A DNA stretch of 64,000 bases from Thiothrix sp. GTDB taxonomy: Bacteria; Pseudomonadota; Gammaproteobacteria; Thiotrichales; Thiotrichaceae. Position numbers and translations under genes: made by a program. Every line of letters begins with the position of its first letter. Within the stretch, counting starts at the first letter, position 1. Location: assembly GCF_028714775.1 (NCBI RefSeq), contig NZ_JAQTLS010000005.1, positions 62,001 through 126,000 of the forward strand. Direction: 5' to 3'. Below, one piece after another: positions 53,558 through 62,185 of this stretch. The notes under the pieces are model-generated. The model was not told the origin of the DNA and made no database searches. It saw only the letters and a program-made list of their open reading frames with translations.

Positions 53558-53749
53558 AGTGACATCCCGGAACTGGACGAAGCCTTTTGGCAAAATGCAC
53601 AGGTCGTCGCACCGCAGGTTAAACCGACGATCAGCTTACGTCTTCCTCGTGAAGTGTTGGAGTTCTTCAAAGCGGAAAACCCGAAAGGCTATACCGCCCG
53701 CATGGCTGCTGTACTGACGGCTTATGTGAATGCGCATCAACGTTCTTGA
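53558..53749 (+). pseudogene. 5'-truncated BrnA-type (COG3514) antitoxin remnant
   Basis: The open frame ending in TGA at 53747-53749 encodes SDIPELDEAFWQNAQVV, ISLRLPREVLEFFKAENPK and GYTARMAAVLTAYVNAH. This is the C-terminal two thirds of the antitoxins that pair with BrnT-like or similar toxins. In frame upstream there is no ATG or GTG before a stop within the repeat copy at 53486, so the start has been lost. No toxin gene is adjacent. Confidence 0.6.
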
Positions 53750-53787
53750 AGACTCCCATCCCCTCGCCAACAGCCCTCTTAACTCCC

Positions 53788-54282
53788 TTAATGCCAAAAT
53801 GGTTCAGCAAGCTGTTCCCAGTCCAGCGCCTTGATTTGCTCAATTACGTGATTATCCAGTGGCATGGCGAGTTCGTCCTGATACCAAGCCAGTGTTAGTT
53901 GTGAGCCGTTGGATTCCTCGGTGTCATTCAACAGGGGTTGGGAAAAAAATGTGCCGAAGCAGGTTATCAATGGCAACCGTTCCAGCACTGTGCCGCGCCT
54001 GCCTTGCTGCGGAGTGTCCGAATGGCATTCCTTTGCATGTTGCAGCGGGTCTTCGATGAAATGGATGTTGCCGAGGAAGTTGCTGGTTGTCCAAGTGCTG
54101 ACTGGCTCGATCAGGTGTATCTTGTCGCAGTTCAGCAGCTTTGGGGCGTATTCGCAGCTTTGCTCAATATTCCGCTGATTGGTTTCAGCGTTTGGCTGAC
54201 CCAGCAACAAGCCGCCGTAGGTGTAATACTGGTGCAGGCGGGTGAGGCGGATTTTGCGTTGGTTGTTAAGCTCGATTTGCAT
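53788..54282 (-). CDS. Unknown protein inside the type I restriction operon
   Basis: Protein of 164 residues from the ATG at 54282, preceded by AAGGAA; a longer frame upstream overlaps hsdS and is arginine-rich nonsense. It begins IELNNQRKIRLTRLHQYYTYGG and contains CDKIHLIEPVSTWTTSNFLG and LPLITCFGTFFSQPL. It is soluble, without signal or membrane segments. It is 16 bases from the hsdS stop and on the same strand, so it is co-transcribed with hsdM-hsdS. I recognise no family; an accessory or anti-restriction role is only a guess. Confidence 0.6.
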   Translation of the reverse strand: MQIELNNQRKIRLTRLHQYYTYGGLLLGQPNAETNQRNIEQSCEYAPKLLNCDKIHLIEPVSTWTTSNFLGNIHFIEDPLQHAKECHSDTPQQGRRGTVLERLPLITCFGTFFSQPLLNDTEESNGSQLTLAWYQDELAMPLDNHVIEQIKALDWEQLAEPFWH

Positions 54283-54298
54283 GGTAAATTCCTTTTGA

Positions 54299-55519
54299 TT
54301 AAACAAACATCTGCTGAAGCAGTCCCTTCTTGAACGTCTCCGCCTGCGCAACTTGCGCACTCACCTGCTGAATCTTGGCATCAATCGCCACCAAAAATCC
54401 CGCAATCTTCCCCTGCTCCTCAAAACAAGGGTAAGCCATTAGATGGCTTGAAACAAAACTCCAATCTGAGCGAGGCATTTTGGAACCAAATGAAACATTC
54501 GCAATTTCTTGAAACTCATGAGTTTGAATCAGATAAAAGAGGAAGTCATTCTGTATTTTCTTACCATCTAAAACCCAAATTTCTGTTGAACACACACCAT
54601 CAAACGACGCCATCCAGTACTTTTTCAGGTAAGGACGTAACTTCCCAAATAAAACATTTCCTTTCTTGAACTTGCTCTTAATACTAGCTTGCTCTCTCGA
54701 AGAATATGTTTGTCGTAACACACCAGTTTCCTGGCCTAGACTGTCAAGCTCAACGCAAATAAAATCCACAATTTCTTTATTAGGATCATACTTGCTTGAT
54801 TTATTTGTGACAAACTTACCGAACTCGTCTTCCTCCCAATTCGGGTAATCGCGCCCGTCATCATCCTGGAACCGCACCTGCTGGCTGAACAACTGCTGCA
54901 TCACACCTTTTTTGTACTGTTGCATGAGTTCGCGCTCGCGTTTGAGCTGCTGAATTTTAGTATCGACAGCCGTCAGGAAGTCAGCGATTTTTTTTTGCTC
55001 TTTAAACGAAGGAATAAAGAAATCAAAATCCTTAAAATCTTTTGTTGTAAAACTAGCCTGATTTACAGCAGGCTTTGTTATTAGCGCTATGTGCTTTTCA
55101 TACCTAGACGTATGAAACAGGTAATACATATACCTTAAAGACACATTCGCTTTAAAAGTCAATCGCATAATATTGGTTGTATAGATAAAATCTCGACCAA
55201 GAATATTTCTGTATTCAGCAACCTTACCAATTTGAGCGAGACTATTAATAAAATTAACCAATAAATCGCCATCTTTCAAAATAAAGTTTTTTAAATTCAC
55301 CCCTTTGTCATCAACTTTATACCAATATTTCAAATCTGAAAAATCAAGTTGACCATCAATCAAGTTTGTAGAACGAAGTACTGGATAACCAATATCTTGA
55401 TCACTCAATAATCTGGATACGCCACTCTGCATTTGGTCAACCACGTCACCAAGGCGGCGTTTAGACCAACCAAACGAACTATCAAATCTCAATGCAGGAA
55501 GATTAATTATATCAGCCAT
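54299..55519 (-). CDS. hsdS: Type I restriction enzyme, specificity subunit
   Basis: Protein of 406 residues with two target-recognition domains (about 1-175 and 210-370). They are separated and followed by the conserved helical spacers (EQKKIADFLTAVDTKIQQLK and EQGKIAGFLVAIDAKIQQ), which set the distance between half-sites. It directs HsdM/HsdR to a bipartite DNA sequence. The DNA of both recognition domains is visibly AT-richer than the neighbouring genes, as expected for horizontally exchanged specificity modules. The start shares one base with the hsdM stop. Confidence 0.94.
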   Translation of the reverse strand: MADIINLPALRFDSSFGWSKRRLGDVVDQMQSGVSRLLSDQDIGYPVLRSTNLIDGQLDFSDLKYWYKVDDKGVNLKNFILKDGDLLVNFINSLAQIGKVAEYRNILGRDFIYTTNIMRLTFKANVSLRYMYYLFHTSRYEKHIALITKPAVNQASFTTKDFKDFDFFIPSFKEQKKIADFLTAVDTKIQQLKRERELMQQYKKGVMQQLFSQQVRFQDDDGRDYPNWEEDEFGKFVTNKSSKYDPNKEIVDFICVELDSLGQETGVLRQTYSSREQASIKSKFKKGNVLFGKLRPYLKKYWMASFDGVCSTEIWVLDGKKIQNDFLFYLIQTHEFQEIANVSFGSKMPRSDWSFVSSHLMAYPCFEEQGKIAGFLVAIDAKIQQVSAQVAQAETFKKGLLQQMFV

Positions 55520-57081
55520 CAGAATGGACTCGCTATGCCGAGTTGTTGGCAGAAGTCGGCAATGGTTTTGTCGGTCGCCGCCATCCCGCTTTCGAGCGCC
55601 TTGAGTTCGGCAGTGACCGCAGCAAGGTCAACCGCCGCATCTTCCTCAAACGTATCGACGTAACGCGGAATATTGAGGTTGTAATCGTTTTCGGCAATCT
55701 CCGCCAATGGCACAACCGCGCTGTATTTGGCTTCGGCAGACCGCGCTTTGTACGTGCTGATAATCTTGTCGAGGTCTTCCGGGCGCAAATTGTTCTGGTT
55801 CTTGGCCTTTTCAAACCCCTGACTGGCGTCAATGAACAGGATGTCGTGCGGATGCGTGCGGCATTTCTTGAACACCAGAATACAAGTCGGGATGCTCGTG
55901 CCGTAAAAGATATTGGCAGGCAAACCAATCACCGCATCCAGCAAATTACGCTCGGCAATCAAATGCTGGCGGATGTGCCCTTCCGCCGCGCCCCGGAACA
56001 ACACCCCATGCGGCAACACCACCGCCATATTCCCGTTATCAGCAAGGTGATGGATCATGTGCAGCACAAACGCAAAGTCCGCCTTGGTTTGCGGCGCGAG
56101 CTTGCCGTATTGCGAAAAACGGTCATCACTTTGGAACAGCGGGTTGGCGCTCCAGTGCGCTGAAAACGGCGGATTAGCGACAATCGCCTCAAAACGCTCG
56201 TTAATATGCTGCGGATGTTCCAGCGAATCTTCCTGCACAATGTCGAACTTGCGGTAGTTGACGTTGTGCAAAATCATGTTCATGCGGGCAAGGTTATAGG
56301 TGGTGCGGTTGAGTTCCTGCCCGTAAAAATGCCCCACATCGCGCACTTCCTTGGCGACCCGCAACAACAGCGAACCGGAACCACAGGTCGGGTCATACAC
56401 CGATTTCAGCACCTGTTTGTCTGCCGTCACCAGCCGCGCCAAGATCGAGGAAACCGTTTGCGGCGTGTAAAACTCCCCCGCTTTCTTGCCCGCACCGCTG
56501 GCAAACTGCCCGATCAGGTATTCATAGGCATCACCCAGCACATCCGCGTGGCTATCCTCCAGCCGGAAATCAATCTTATCCAGATGGTTCAGCACCTTGA
56601 CCACCAGCTCGTTTTTCTGCTTTTCAGTCTTGCCCAACTTACTGGAAGTCAGGTCGAGGTCTTCAAACAACTGGTTGAAATCGTCCTCACTTTCCGTGCC
56701 CATCGTCGAGCGCTCAATATTGCTGAGGATGCGGGTAAGGTCATCGAGGATGAAGCTATTGTCCTGCCCGCGTTGCGCCACGGCACTGAACAGTTCGGCA
56801 GGTTTGAGCATGAAACCCAACTTGGGAACCGCTTCCTCGGCAATCGCCGCGATGATTTCTTGGTCTTCGGCACTGGCTTCATTCAGTTCGGTGTAATCCA
56901 ACCCGCCGCCATCCTCATCCAGCAAGGTATTGGCGTACAAATGCATCTTTTCCGACAAGTATTTGTAGAAAATAAAGCCAAGGATGTAGTCCCGGAACTC
57001 ATCCGCATTCATCTTGCCGCGCAAAGTATTGGCAATATTCCACAGTTGCTGTTCCAGCAAACGCTTTTGTTCTTCTGACAT
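55519..57081 (-). CDS. hsdM: Type I restriction enzyme, methylase subunit
   Basis: Adenine-N6 DNA methyltransferase of 520 residues. An N-terminal helical HsdM_N part (LEQQLWNIANTLRGKMNADE) precedes the SAM site VYDPTCGSGSLLLRVAKEV and the catalytic VANPPFSAHW (NPPF). IPTCILVFKKCR and the C-terminal helices that bind HsdS follow. First gene of the minus-strand operon. Confidence 0.96.
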   Translation of the reverse strand: MSEEQKRLLEQQLWNIANTLRGKMNADEFRDYILGFIFYKYLSEKMHLYANTLLDEDGGGLDYTELNEASAEDQEIIAAIAEEAVPKLGFMLKPAELFSAVAQRGQDNSFILDDLTRILSNIERSTMGTESEDDFNQLFEDLDLTSSKLGKTEKQKNELVVKVLNHLDKIDFRLEDSHADVLGDAYEYLIGQFASGAGKKAGEFYTPQTVSSILARLVTADKQVLKSVYDPTCGSGSLLLRVAKEVRDVGHFYGQELNRTTYNLARMNMILHNVNYRKFDIVQEDSLEHPQHINERFEAIVANPPFSAHWSANPLFQSDDRFSQYGKLAPQTKADFAFVLHMIHHLADNGNMAVVLPHGVLFRGAAEGHIRQHLIAERNLLDAVIGLPANIFYGTSIPTCILVFKKCRTHPHDILFIDASQGFEKAKNQNNLRPEDLDKIISTYKARSAEAKYSAVVPLAEIAENDYNLNIPRYVDTFEEDAAVDLAAVTAELKALESGMAATDKTIADFCQQLGIASPF

Positions 57082-57269
57082 TCCGTAGGGTTTCCGGGAT
57101 CAAGGTAAAGCGCGAGTGTACACACCCGGAAACGGCACGACCAGCGCGTCAACTTACGTGATTACCATAGCCACACCGTAACAAAATTTACTGGCACTGC
57201 ACTGACCTGTGTGCCATGATCATTATCAATAAACAAAAATAATCAGCAAACCAACAGGATTCATTGGTC

Positions 57270-58682
57270 ATGGAAACCATTTCCCACATCGCCGCTGTCC
57301 AGCCTGATTATGAGCGTCCCCTCGTGCGGCAATTGCGTTCCGCCGGACTCACACCAGACAGCCCGCCAGACGCCGCCGCTTGGCGCGATTTTCTGGAGCG
57401 CATGAACCGGGGCTACCGCGACAATAGGCAAAACCACTACTTGCTCGAACAGGCATTGGAAGTTTCCTCGCGGGAAATGTTGGCGATGAATGCAACCCTC
57501 CAGCAGGAATCACAGGAAAAAATCCGCGCCTTGCAAAAGTCGCAGGAAAAATCGCGCTTCCTTGCCAACATGAGCCATGAAATCCGTACCCCGATGAATG
57601 GCGTACTGGGGATGCTGGATATTTTGGGACAAACCGAACTCAGCCCACAGCAGCGTGAATACCTGCGCACCGCTTACAGTTCCTCAGAAATACTGCTGGA
57701 AGTGATCAACTCAGTACTCGACCTGTCCAAGATTGAGGCAGGCAAACTGGTGCTGGAACACATCCCCTTCGACCTATTCAATTTGCTGGACGACATGACA
57801 ATGCTGTTCAGCGGTTCCGCCACCAAGAAACACCTGCAACTTTACAAAACCCTGCCAGCAGGGCAGCACGCTTGGTATTACGGCGACCCCATCCGTCTCA
57901 AACAGATACTCGGCAATTTGCTGGGCAACGCCATCAAATTCACCCAGCGCGGCAGTATCGGCGTTAAAGCCGAACGGCTGGAAGATACGCCCACTACTTC
58001 CCGCATCCGCCTGCTAATCACCGATACCGGCTCCGGTATCAGCCCCGAACATCTCGAAGCCCTTTTCAATGCCTTCAGCCAAGCCGATGAATCCACTACC
58101 CGCCTCTACGGTGGCACTGGCTTAGGGCTGACCATCGCGCAAGAGCTGGTACACCTCATGGGCGGCAACATCCGCGTCAAATCAACCCCCGGACAAGGCA
58201 GCACGTTTTATTTCGACCTCACCTTTAACAAATACACCATTACCGCCCAAGCACAATCGGCACTCCCCTCCCCACTGGCTTACATCAAGGAACACGCGCC
58301 ACTCGGGGGGCACTTACTGTTGGTTGAAGACAATCTGGTGAATATCAAGGTGGCTCACGTCATGCTGACCAAAATGGGGTTCAGCTTTGACATTGCGATG
58401 GATGGGCATGAGGCCGTCGACCTGCTGGCAAAAAACCATTACGACCTCGTGCTGATGGACTGCCAGCTTCCCGGCATGGATGGCTACGAAGCCACCCGTT
58501 GTTTCCGCCAGATGGAACTGGAACGTCATCATCCCCGTACCCCGGTGGTTGCCATGACCGCCAACGCCATGCAGGGCGACCGGGAAACTTGCCTGCAAGC
58601 GGGGATGGATGATTACATGACCAAGCCTATCTCGATGGATGGCTTACGCCAGAAACTGCAATGCTGGCTTGTTCCACAATAG
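57270..58682 (+). CDS. Soluble hybrid sensor histidine kinase
   Basis: Protein of 470 residues from the ATG at 57270 (a TTG at 57264 is possible). An N-terminal helical part (1-80) leads to a coiled coil ([20 protein letters not shown]). A HisKA domain with the phosphohistidine in [15 protein letters not shown] follows, then an ATPase domain ([35 protein letters not shown]) and a receiver with the phosphoacceptor in [19 protein letters not shown] and the KPIS lysine. No membrane helix, so it senses a cytoplasmic signal or a partner. No response regulator is adjacent. Confidence 0.92.
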   Translation: METISHIAAVQPDYERPLVRQLRSAGLTPDSPPDAAAWRDFLERMNRGYRDNRQNHYLLEQALEVSSREMLAMNATLQQESQEKIRALQKSQEKSRFLANMSHEIRTPMNGVLGMLDILGQTELSPQQREYLRTAYSSSEILLEVINSVLDLSKIEAGKLVLEHIPFDLFNLLDDMTMLFSGSATKKHLQLYKTLPAGQHAWYYGDPIRLKQILGNLLGNAIKFTQRGSIGVKAERLEDTPTTSRIRLLITDTGSGISPEHLEALFNAFSQADESTTRLYGGTGLGLTIAQELVHLMGGNIRVKSTPGQGSTFYFDLTFNKYTITAQAQSALPSPLAYIKEHAPLGGHLLLVEDNLVNIKVAHVMLTKMGFSFDIAMDGHEAVDLLAKNHYDLVLMDCQLPGMDGYEATRCFRQMELERHHPRTPVVAMTANAMQGDRETCLQAGMDDYMTKPISMDGLRQKLQCWLVPQ

Positions 58683-58801
58683 CGAGGCGCAAAGCCATCC
58701 GTCGGACGGTCATTGCTTCCAGTCGGATATATGCCAAACTAATTTCAATAATAAAAAAACATGTAACGAATAGGGTGTCGATAACAACAAAGGGAATTAC
58801 C

Positions 58802-60631
58802 ATGCCTTACCCCCGGCTTTTACGTTTATGTGCCTTCACCCTCGCTGTTGGCGCAGCCCTGAACTCACCGTCTGCCCTTGCCAATATGCCCGTCAAGCCA
58901 GACATTACCCCCAAAGTCCCGAGTACCCAACCGGATACTGACCAGCTCATCGTGCGTTTCCGCGACACTACCAGCACTGCTGCGGCTGATAAAGTCTTGG
59001 GCAAAATGCGCACCGAAAAGAAACAAAGTTTCCGCTACACCAAAAGTACCTTTCAAAAGTCCGATGTATTCCGCTTCGACAAACGTAAGGGCAAGGCCGA
59101 GTGGGACACGCTCTCAACTTGGCTGAAAGCTCAACCGGAAGTCGAATACGTCGAGCCAGACTACATCCTGACGAAAATGGTGACACCGACCGTTCCCCCT
59201 GCTTACACACCTAATGACCCTTACCTCAGTTACCAATGGCCTTTGCTGGATGCGATCAGCGGTATACGCGCGGATCAAGCGTGGGGTTACACCACCGGAA
59301 GCGGCAGCGTGGTGGCGGTGATTGATACTGGCATATTGCCACACGCGGATTTGAAGCCGAACTTACTGCCCGGTTACGACATGATTAATGACACGCTGGT
59401 TGCCAACGACGGCAATGGGCGTGATGCAGACCCTACCGACCCCGGCGACTACGTGCTGGCGGGCGAATGCGGCAGCGCCAGCGCGATCAGCAGCAGTTGG
59501 CACGGCACGCACGTTGCAGGCACGATTGCCGCCGTGGGCAACAATGCCACTGGCGTTGCGGGGGTAGCCTTTGGCGCAAAAGTCATGCCGCTACGGGCAT
59601 TGGGCAAATGCGGCGGTTATACCTCTGACATTGCTGACGCCATCACATGGGCGGTCGGTGGCGCGGTCACGGGCGCACCCGTTAACCCAACCCCTGCCCG
59701 CGTTATCAACATGAGCTTGGGCGGCACATCCACTTGCGGCATTACCATGCAAAACGCCATCAATACCGCCCGCAGCAAAAAAGCAGTGGTGGTGGTCGCA
59801 GCGGGTAACAGCAATACCGACGCCAGCACTTCTTCCCCAGCCAACTGCCCCGGTGTCATTACCGTCGCGGCAACTGGGCGCAATGGCGGCAAAGCGTATT
59901 ACTCCAACTACGGTAGCATCGTTGACATTGCCGCACCGGGTGGTTCAATGAATACGGGCAGTGCTGACGGCATCCTTTCCACCTTGAATACTGGCAAGCA
60001 ACAAGCCGTTGCTGACACCTATGCCTACTATCAAGGAACCAGCATGGCAACCCCGCACATTGCTGGCGTTGCTGCACTGATGTTAGCCGCCAACCCAGCA
60101 CTGACGCCGGATCAAGTGGAAAGCCTGCTCAAATCGTCTGCCCGCGCTTTCCCTGCCCCTTGCACTGGCTGCGGCACAGGCTTGGTGGATGCCAATGCGG
60201 CGGTACAAGCCGCCATCAGCACCCCACCGCCCGCCGTTGACCCTTATGCTGCGATCCGCACCGCACTAACCGCCAACAGCACACTCTGGACTAACAAGAA
60301 AATCCGCAATTACAGCTACATACTGGAACAAACCACTGGCGGTACGGCAACCCCAGTGCGACTGCAACTGGTCATCCGTTCCGGCATCTTGTATTCCGGG
60401 GTGAACCTGAGTACCGGCAAAACACTGTCGTATACGGACTTGAAAACCAAAGGCAAAACCATTGAACAACTGTTCTCGACAGTAAACAGTGCCATCAATG
60501 CCAAAGCCGCCAGCATCAAGGCCAGCTATGACCTAACGTTGGGCTACCCTACCAGTATTTTCGTCGACCCAAGCAGCAGTGTGGTTGGCGATGAAAATAC
60601 GCTGAAAGCATCCAGTTTCATCCGTTTATAA
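58802..60631 (+). CDS. Secreted S8 (subtilisin-like) serine protease with C-terminal DUF6174-like domain
   Basis: Protein of 609 residues from the ATG at 58802 with AGGGA upstream. The signal peptide ends AALNSPSALA. An I9-like propeptide (about 45-115, DQLIVRFRDTTS to VEYVEPDYI) precedes the S8 domain, with triad motifs VVAVIDTGI (Asp), SWHGTHVAGTIA (His) and YQGTSMATPHIAG (Ser). The last ~125 residues (KIRNYSYILEQ, TIEQLFSTVN, LGYPTSIFVDP) resemble DUF6174, an uncommon partner. Cysteines in the catalytic domain suggest extracellular folding. Confidence 0.92.
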   Translation: MPYPRLLRLCAFTLAVGAALNSPSALANMPVKPDITPKVPSTQPDTDQLIVRFRDTTSTAAADKVLGKMRTEKKQSFRYTKSTFQKSDVFRFDKRKGKAEWDTLSTWLKAQPEVEYVEPDYILTKMVTPTVPPAYTPNDPYLSYQWPLLDAISGIRADQAWGYTTGSGSVVAVIDTGILPHADLKPNLLPGYDMINDTLVANDGNGRDADPTDPGDYVLAGECGSASAISSSWHGTHVAGTIAAVGNNATGVAGVAFGAKVMPLRALGKCGGYTSDIADAITWAVGGAVTGAPVNPTPARVINMSLGGTSTCGITMQNAINTARSKKAVVVVAAGNSNTDASTSSPANCPGVITVAATGRNGGKAYYSNYGSIVDIAAPGGSMNTGSADGILSTLNTGKQQAVADTYAYYQGTSMATPHIAGVAALMLAANPALTPDQVESLLKSSARAFPAPCTGCGTGLVDANAAVQAAISTPPPAVDPYAAIRTALTANSTLWTNKKIRNYSYILEQTTGGTATPVRLQLVIRSGILYSGVNLSTGKTLSYTDLKTKGKTIEQLFSTVNSAINAKAASIKASYDLTLGYPTSIFVDPSSSVVGDENTLKASSFIRL

Positions 60632-60640
60632 ACCAATCGC

Positions 60641-60669
60641 CCCGCCCTTCCCTGATTGGGGAGGGTGGG
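60641..60669 (+). terminator. Strong GC hairpin after the S8 protease gene
   Basis: Twelve-pair stem CCCGCCCTTCCC / GGGGAGGGTGGG (two wobble pairs) with a 5-base TGATT loop, 9 bases after the protease stop. No U-tract follows, so it may stabilise the 3' end rather than terminate alone. Confidence 0.6.
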
Positions 60670-60692
60670 ACAAATACCCGAAAGATTTGATC

Positions 60693-60896
60693 ATGGATAC
60701 TGCGTCATTACTGTGGGGACTGCTATTCAGTTCCATCGGCTTCGGCTATTTCCTCTACGGCAAGAAACAATCCAGCGCCGTGCCACTACTGTGTGGTTTG
60801 AGCTTAATGATTTTCCCGTACTTCATGACCAGCAACCTGTTACTGGTTGTGATCGGCAGCTTGTTAAGCGCTACACCGTATTTTATCCGGCTGTAG
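60693..60896 (+). CDS. Small membrane protein, unknown function
   Basis: Protein of 67 residues from the ATG at 60693 (TTG at 60687 possible). It has a first helix SLLWGLLFSSIGFGYFLYG, a charged loop GKKQSS, a second helix VPLLCGLSLMIFPYFM and a third hydrophobic stretch LLLVVIGSLLSATPYFI. It resembles a widespread family of ~67-residue three-helix proteins that some genomes label amino acid transport protein without evidence. Codon use and boundaries look real. Confidence 0.6.
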   Translation: MDTASLLWGLLFSSIGFGYFLYGKKQSSAVPLLCGLSLMIFPYFMTSNLLLVVIGSLLSATPYFIRL

Positions 60897-60909
60897 GCCA
60901 AGTCGTGGG

Positions 60910-60933
60910 TTACTGTAACAATTATTACAGTAA
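60910..60933. promoter_or_regulatory. Palindrome upstream of the VapBC-type operon
   Basis: Perfect 9-base arms TTACTGTAA / TTACAGTAA with a CAATTA centre, about 70 bases before the antitoxin ATG. A second short palindrome ACATA-ACG-TATGT (60976-60988) overlaps the ribosome site. Either could bind the antitoxin; the first could also end the preceding small gene. Confidence 0.45.
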
Positions 60934-61001
60934 CATTGGGTACGCTAGCCACGGTGAAAATATGCTACGCTACACACATAACGTATGTAGGAGAGCACCT
61001 A

Positions 61002-61265
61002 ATGCAACGTGTACAAGTTTTTTTGCGTAATGACCAATGTGAAGCCCTCGGCAGACTCGCCAAACTATCGGGCGTCGCCAAAAGCGACCTGATTCGTCAA
61101 GGCGTTGAATTATTTCTGAGAAAACAGCAACAAGCACAAACCGACTGGAAACAGGCAACCCGTCAGCTTTACGGCATTTGGGAAGACCGCAACGATCTAG
61201 AAACCACCCACCAACACATCCGCCAGTCCTTAAATGCACGGTTGGACAGGTTCGCGCATGAATAA
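61002..61265 (+). CDS. Ribbon-helix-helix antitoxin (VapB-type partner)
   Basis: Protein of 87 residues from the ATG at 61002 with AGGAG upstream. It begins MQRVQVFLRNDQCEALGRLA, then KLSGVAKSDLIRQGVELFL, an RHH-like arrangement, followed by a helical tail that would bind the toxin. Its stop lies 8 bases inside the toxin gene. Confidence 0.82.
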   Translation: MQRVQVFLRNDQCEALGRLAKLSGVAKSDLIRQGVELFLRKQQQAQTDWKQATRQLYGIWEDRNDLETTHQHIRQSLNARLDRFAHE

Positions 61266-61629
61266 ATTGCTGGATACTTGCATCCTCATCGACTTTTCAC
61301 GCGGCAATCCCCAAGCGCAGACCTTCATGGAATCGCTAGAAGTTGCGCCTTGCCTATCTGCACTGACAGTCACGGAAATTCTGGCGGGCGTGCGCAATAA
61401 ACGTGAGCAATCCCTGTTCGACAACTTGTTTGGTTTGTGGGAAATTTTCCCGGTCAGCGCTGAAATTGCCACGGTCGGCGGGCATTTTCTCAACCAATAC
61501 ATGAAAAGCCACGGCACAGATTTGGTCGATGGCATCATCGCTGCGACCGCGCAGGTGCATGGACTGGAAGTCATAACGTGCAATATCAAACACTTCCCAA
61601 TGTTTCCGGGTTTGAAAGCACCGTATTGA
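61258..61629 (+). CDS. vapC: PIN-domain VapC-type ribonuclease toxin
   Basis: Protein of 123 residues from the ATG at 61258. The PIN acidic residues are visible in LLDTCILIDFSRG (Asp), LTVTEILAGVR (Glu), HGTDLVDGIIAATA (Asp) and the late TCNIKHF. It cleaves RNA (in the family often tRNA or rRNA) when free of the upstream antitoxin. Confidence 0.9.
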   Translation: MNKLLDTCILIDFSRGNPQAQTFMESLEVAPCLSALTVTEILAGVRNKREQSLFDNLFGLWEIFPVSAEIATVGGHFLNQYMKSHGTDLVDGIIAATAQVHGLEVITCNIKHFPMFPGLKAPY

Positions 61630-61644
61630 TTGCGCCTACGACAG

Positions 61645-62058
61645 CTACTCAGCATCCTTCAGCAAATCCACGTAAGACTGCAATTCCAGCGCCCGCGCTT
61701 TCACCACATCCACCCGTTTGGCGATCATCACCGGAATCCACATTGTGCCATCCAGTTGCGCGTGGATCGCATTGATCAGGTCAAATTCCTTGTCGCGCTG
61801 CGCTATCCACTCGCGTTGCGCCTGTTTCAAGGCATCTTGGCCTTTCGGCTTGAGCTGGCCTTGCAGTGCTTTGTACACGCGGTTGAGTTCGTTATCCCAT
61901 TCCTGCTCGGCACGGGTGTAACACTCCACCATGCCGGAGGTGGAAGGGTTCTTGTCGGTGCAAGCCTCTGCGGTCAAGTCGATGACGTGCTGTTTTTCTT
62001 TGGCATGGACATTAACCGCCAGCATCAAGGCAATAAGGGCAAACATTAGACGACGCAT
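61645..62058 (-). CDS. LprI/DUF1311 family periplasmic protein
   Basis: Protein of 137 residues from the ATG at 62058, preceded by GGAG. Signal peptide MRRLMFALIALMLAVNVHA. The mature part has the family pattern with a cysteine pair (EACTDKNPSTSGMVECYTRA), then EWDNELNRVYKALQGQL and ALKQAQREWIAQRD. DUF1311/LprI proteins include lysozyme inhibitors; inhibition of lysozyme here is inference. Convergent with vapC. Confidence 0.82.
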   Translation of the reverse strand: MRRLMFALIALMLAVNVHAKEKQHVIDLTAEACTDKNPSTSGMVECYTRAEQEWDNELNRVYKALQGQLKPKGQDALKQAQREWIAQRDKEFDLINAIHAQLDGTMWIPVMIAKRVDVVKARALELQSYVDLLKDAE

Positions 62059-62185
62059 GGGTATTTCTCCTTTGGGTAGTGAATGCATCCAAGTTTAGGC
62101 CAAAGCAATCGGCAAAGGTTTCTTTTTCCGTATGGAAGGTTTGGCGTATTATTGATATTCCGCAAATAACGGGGAGGATGGAGCA

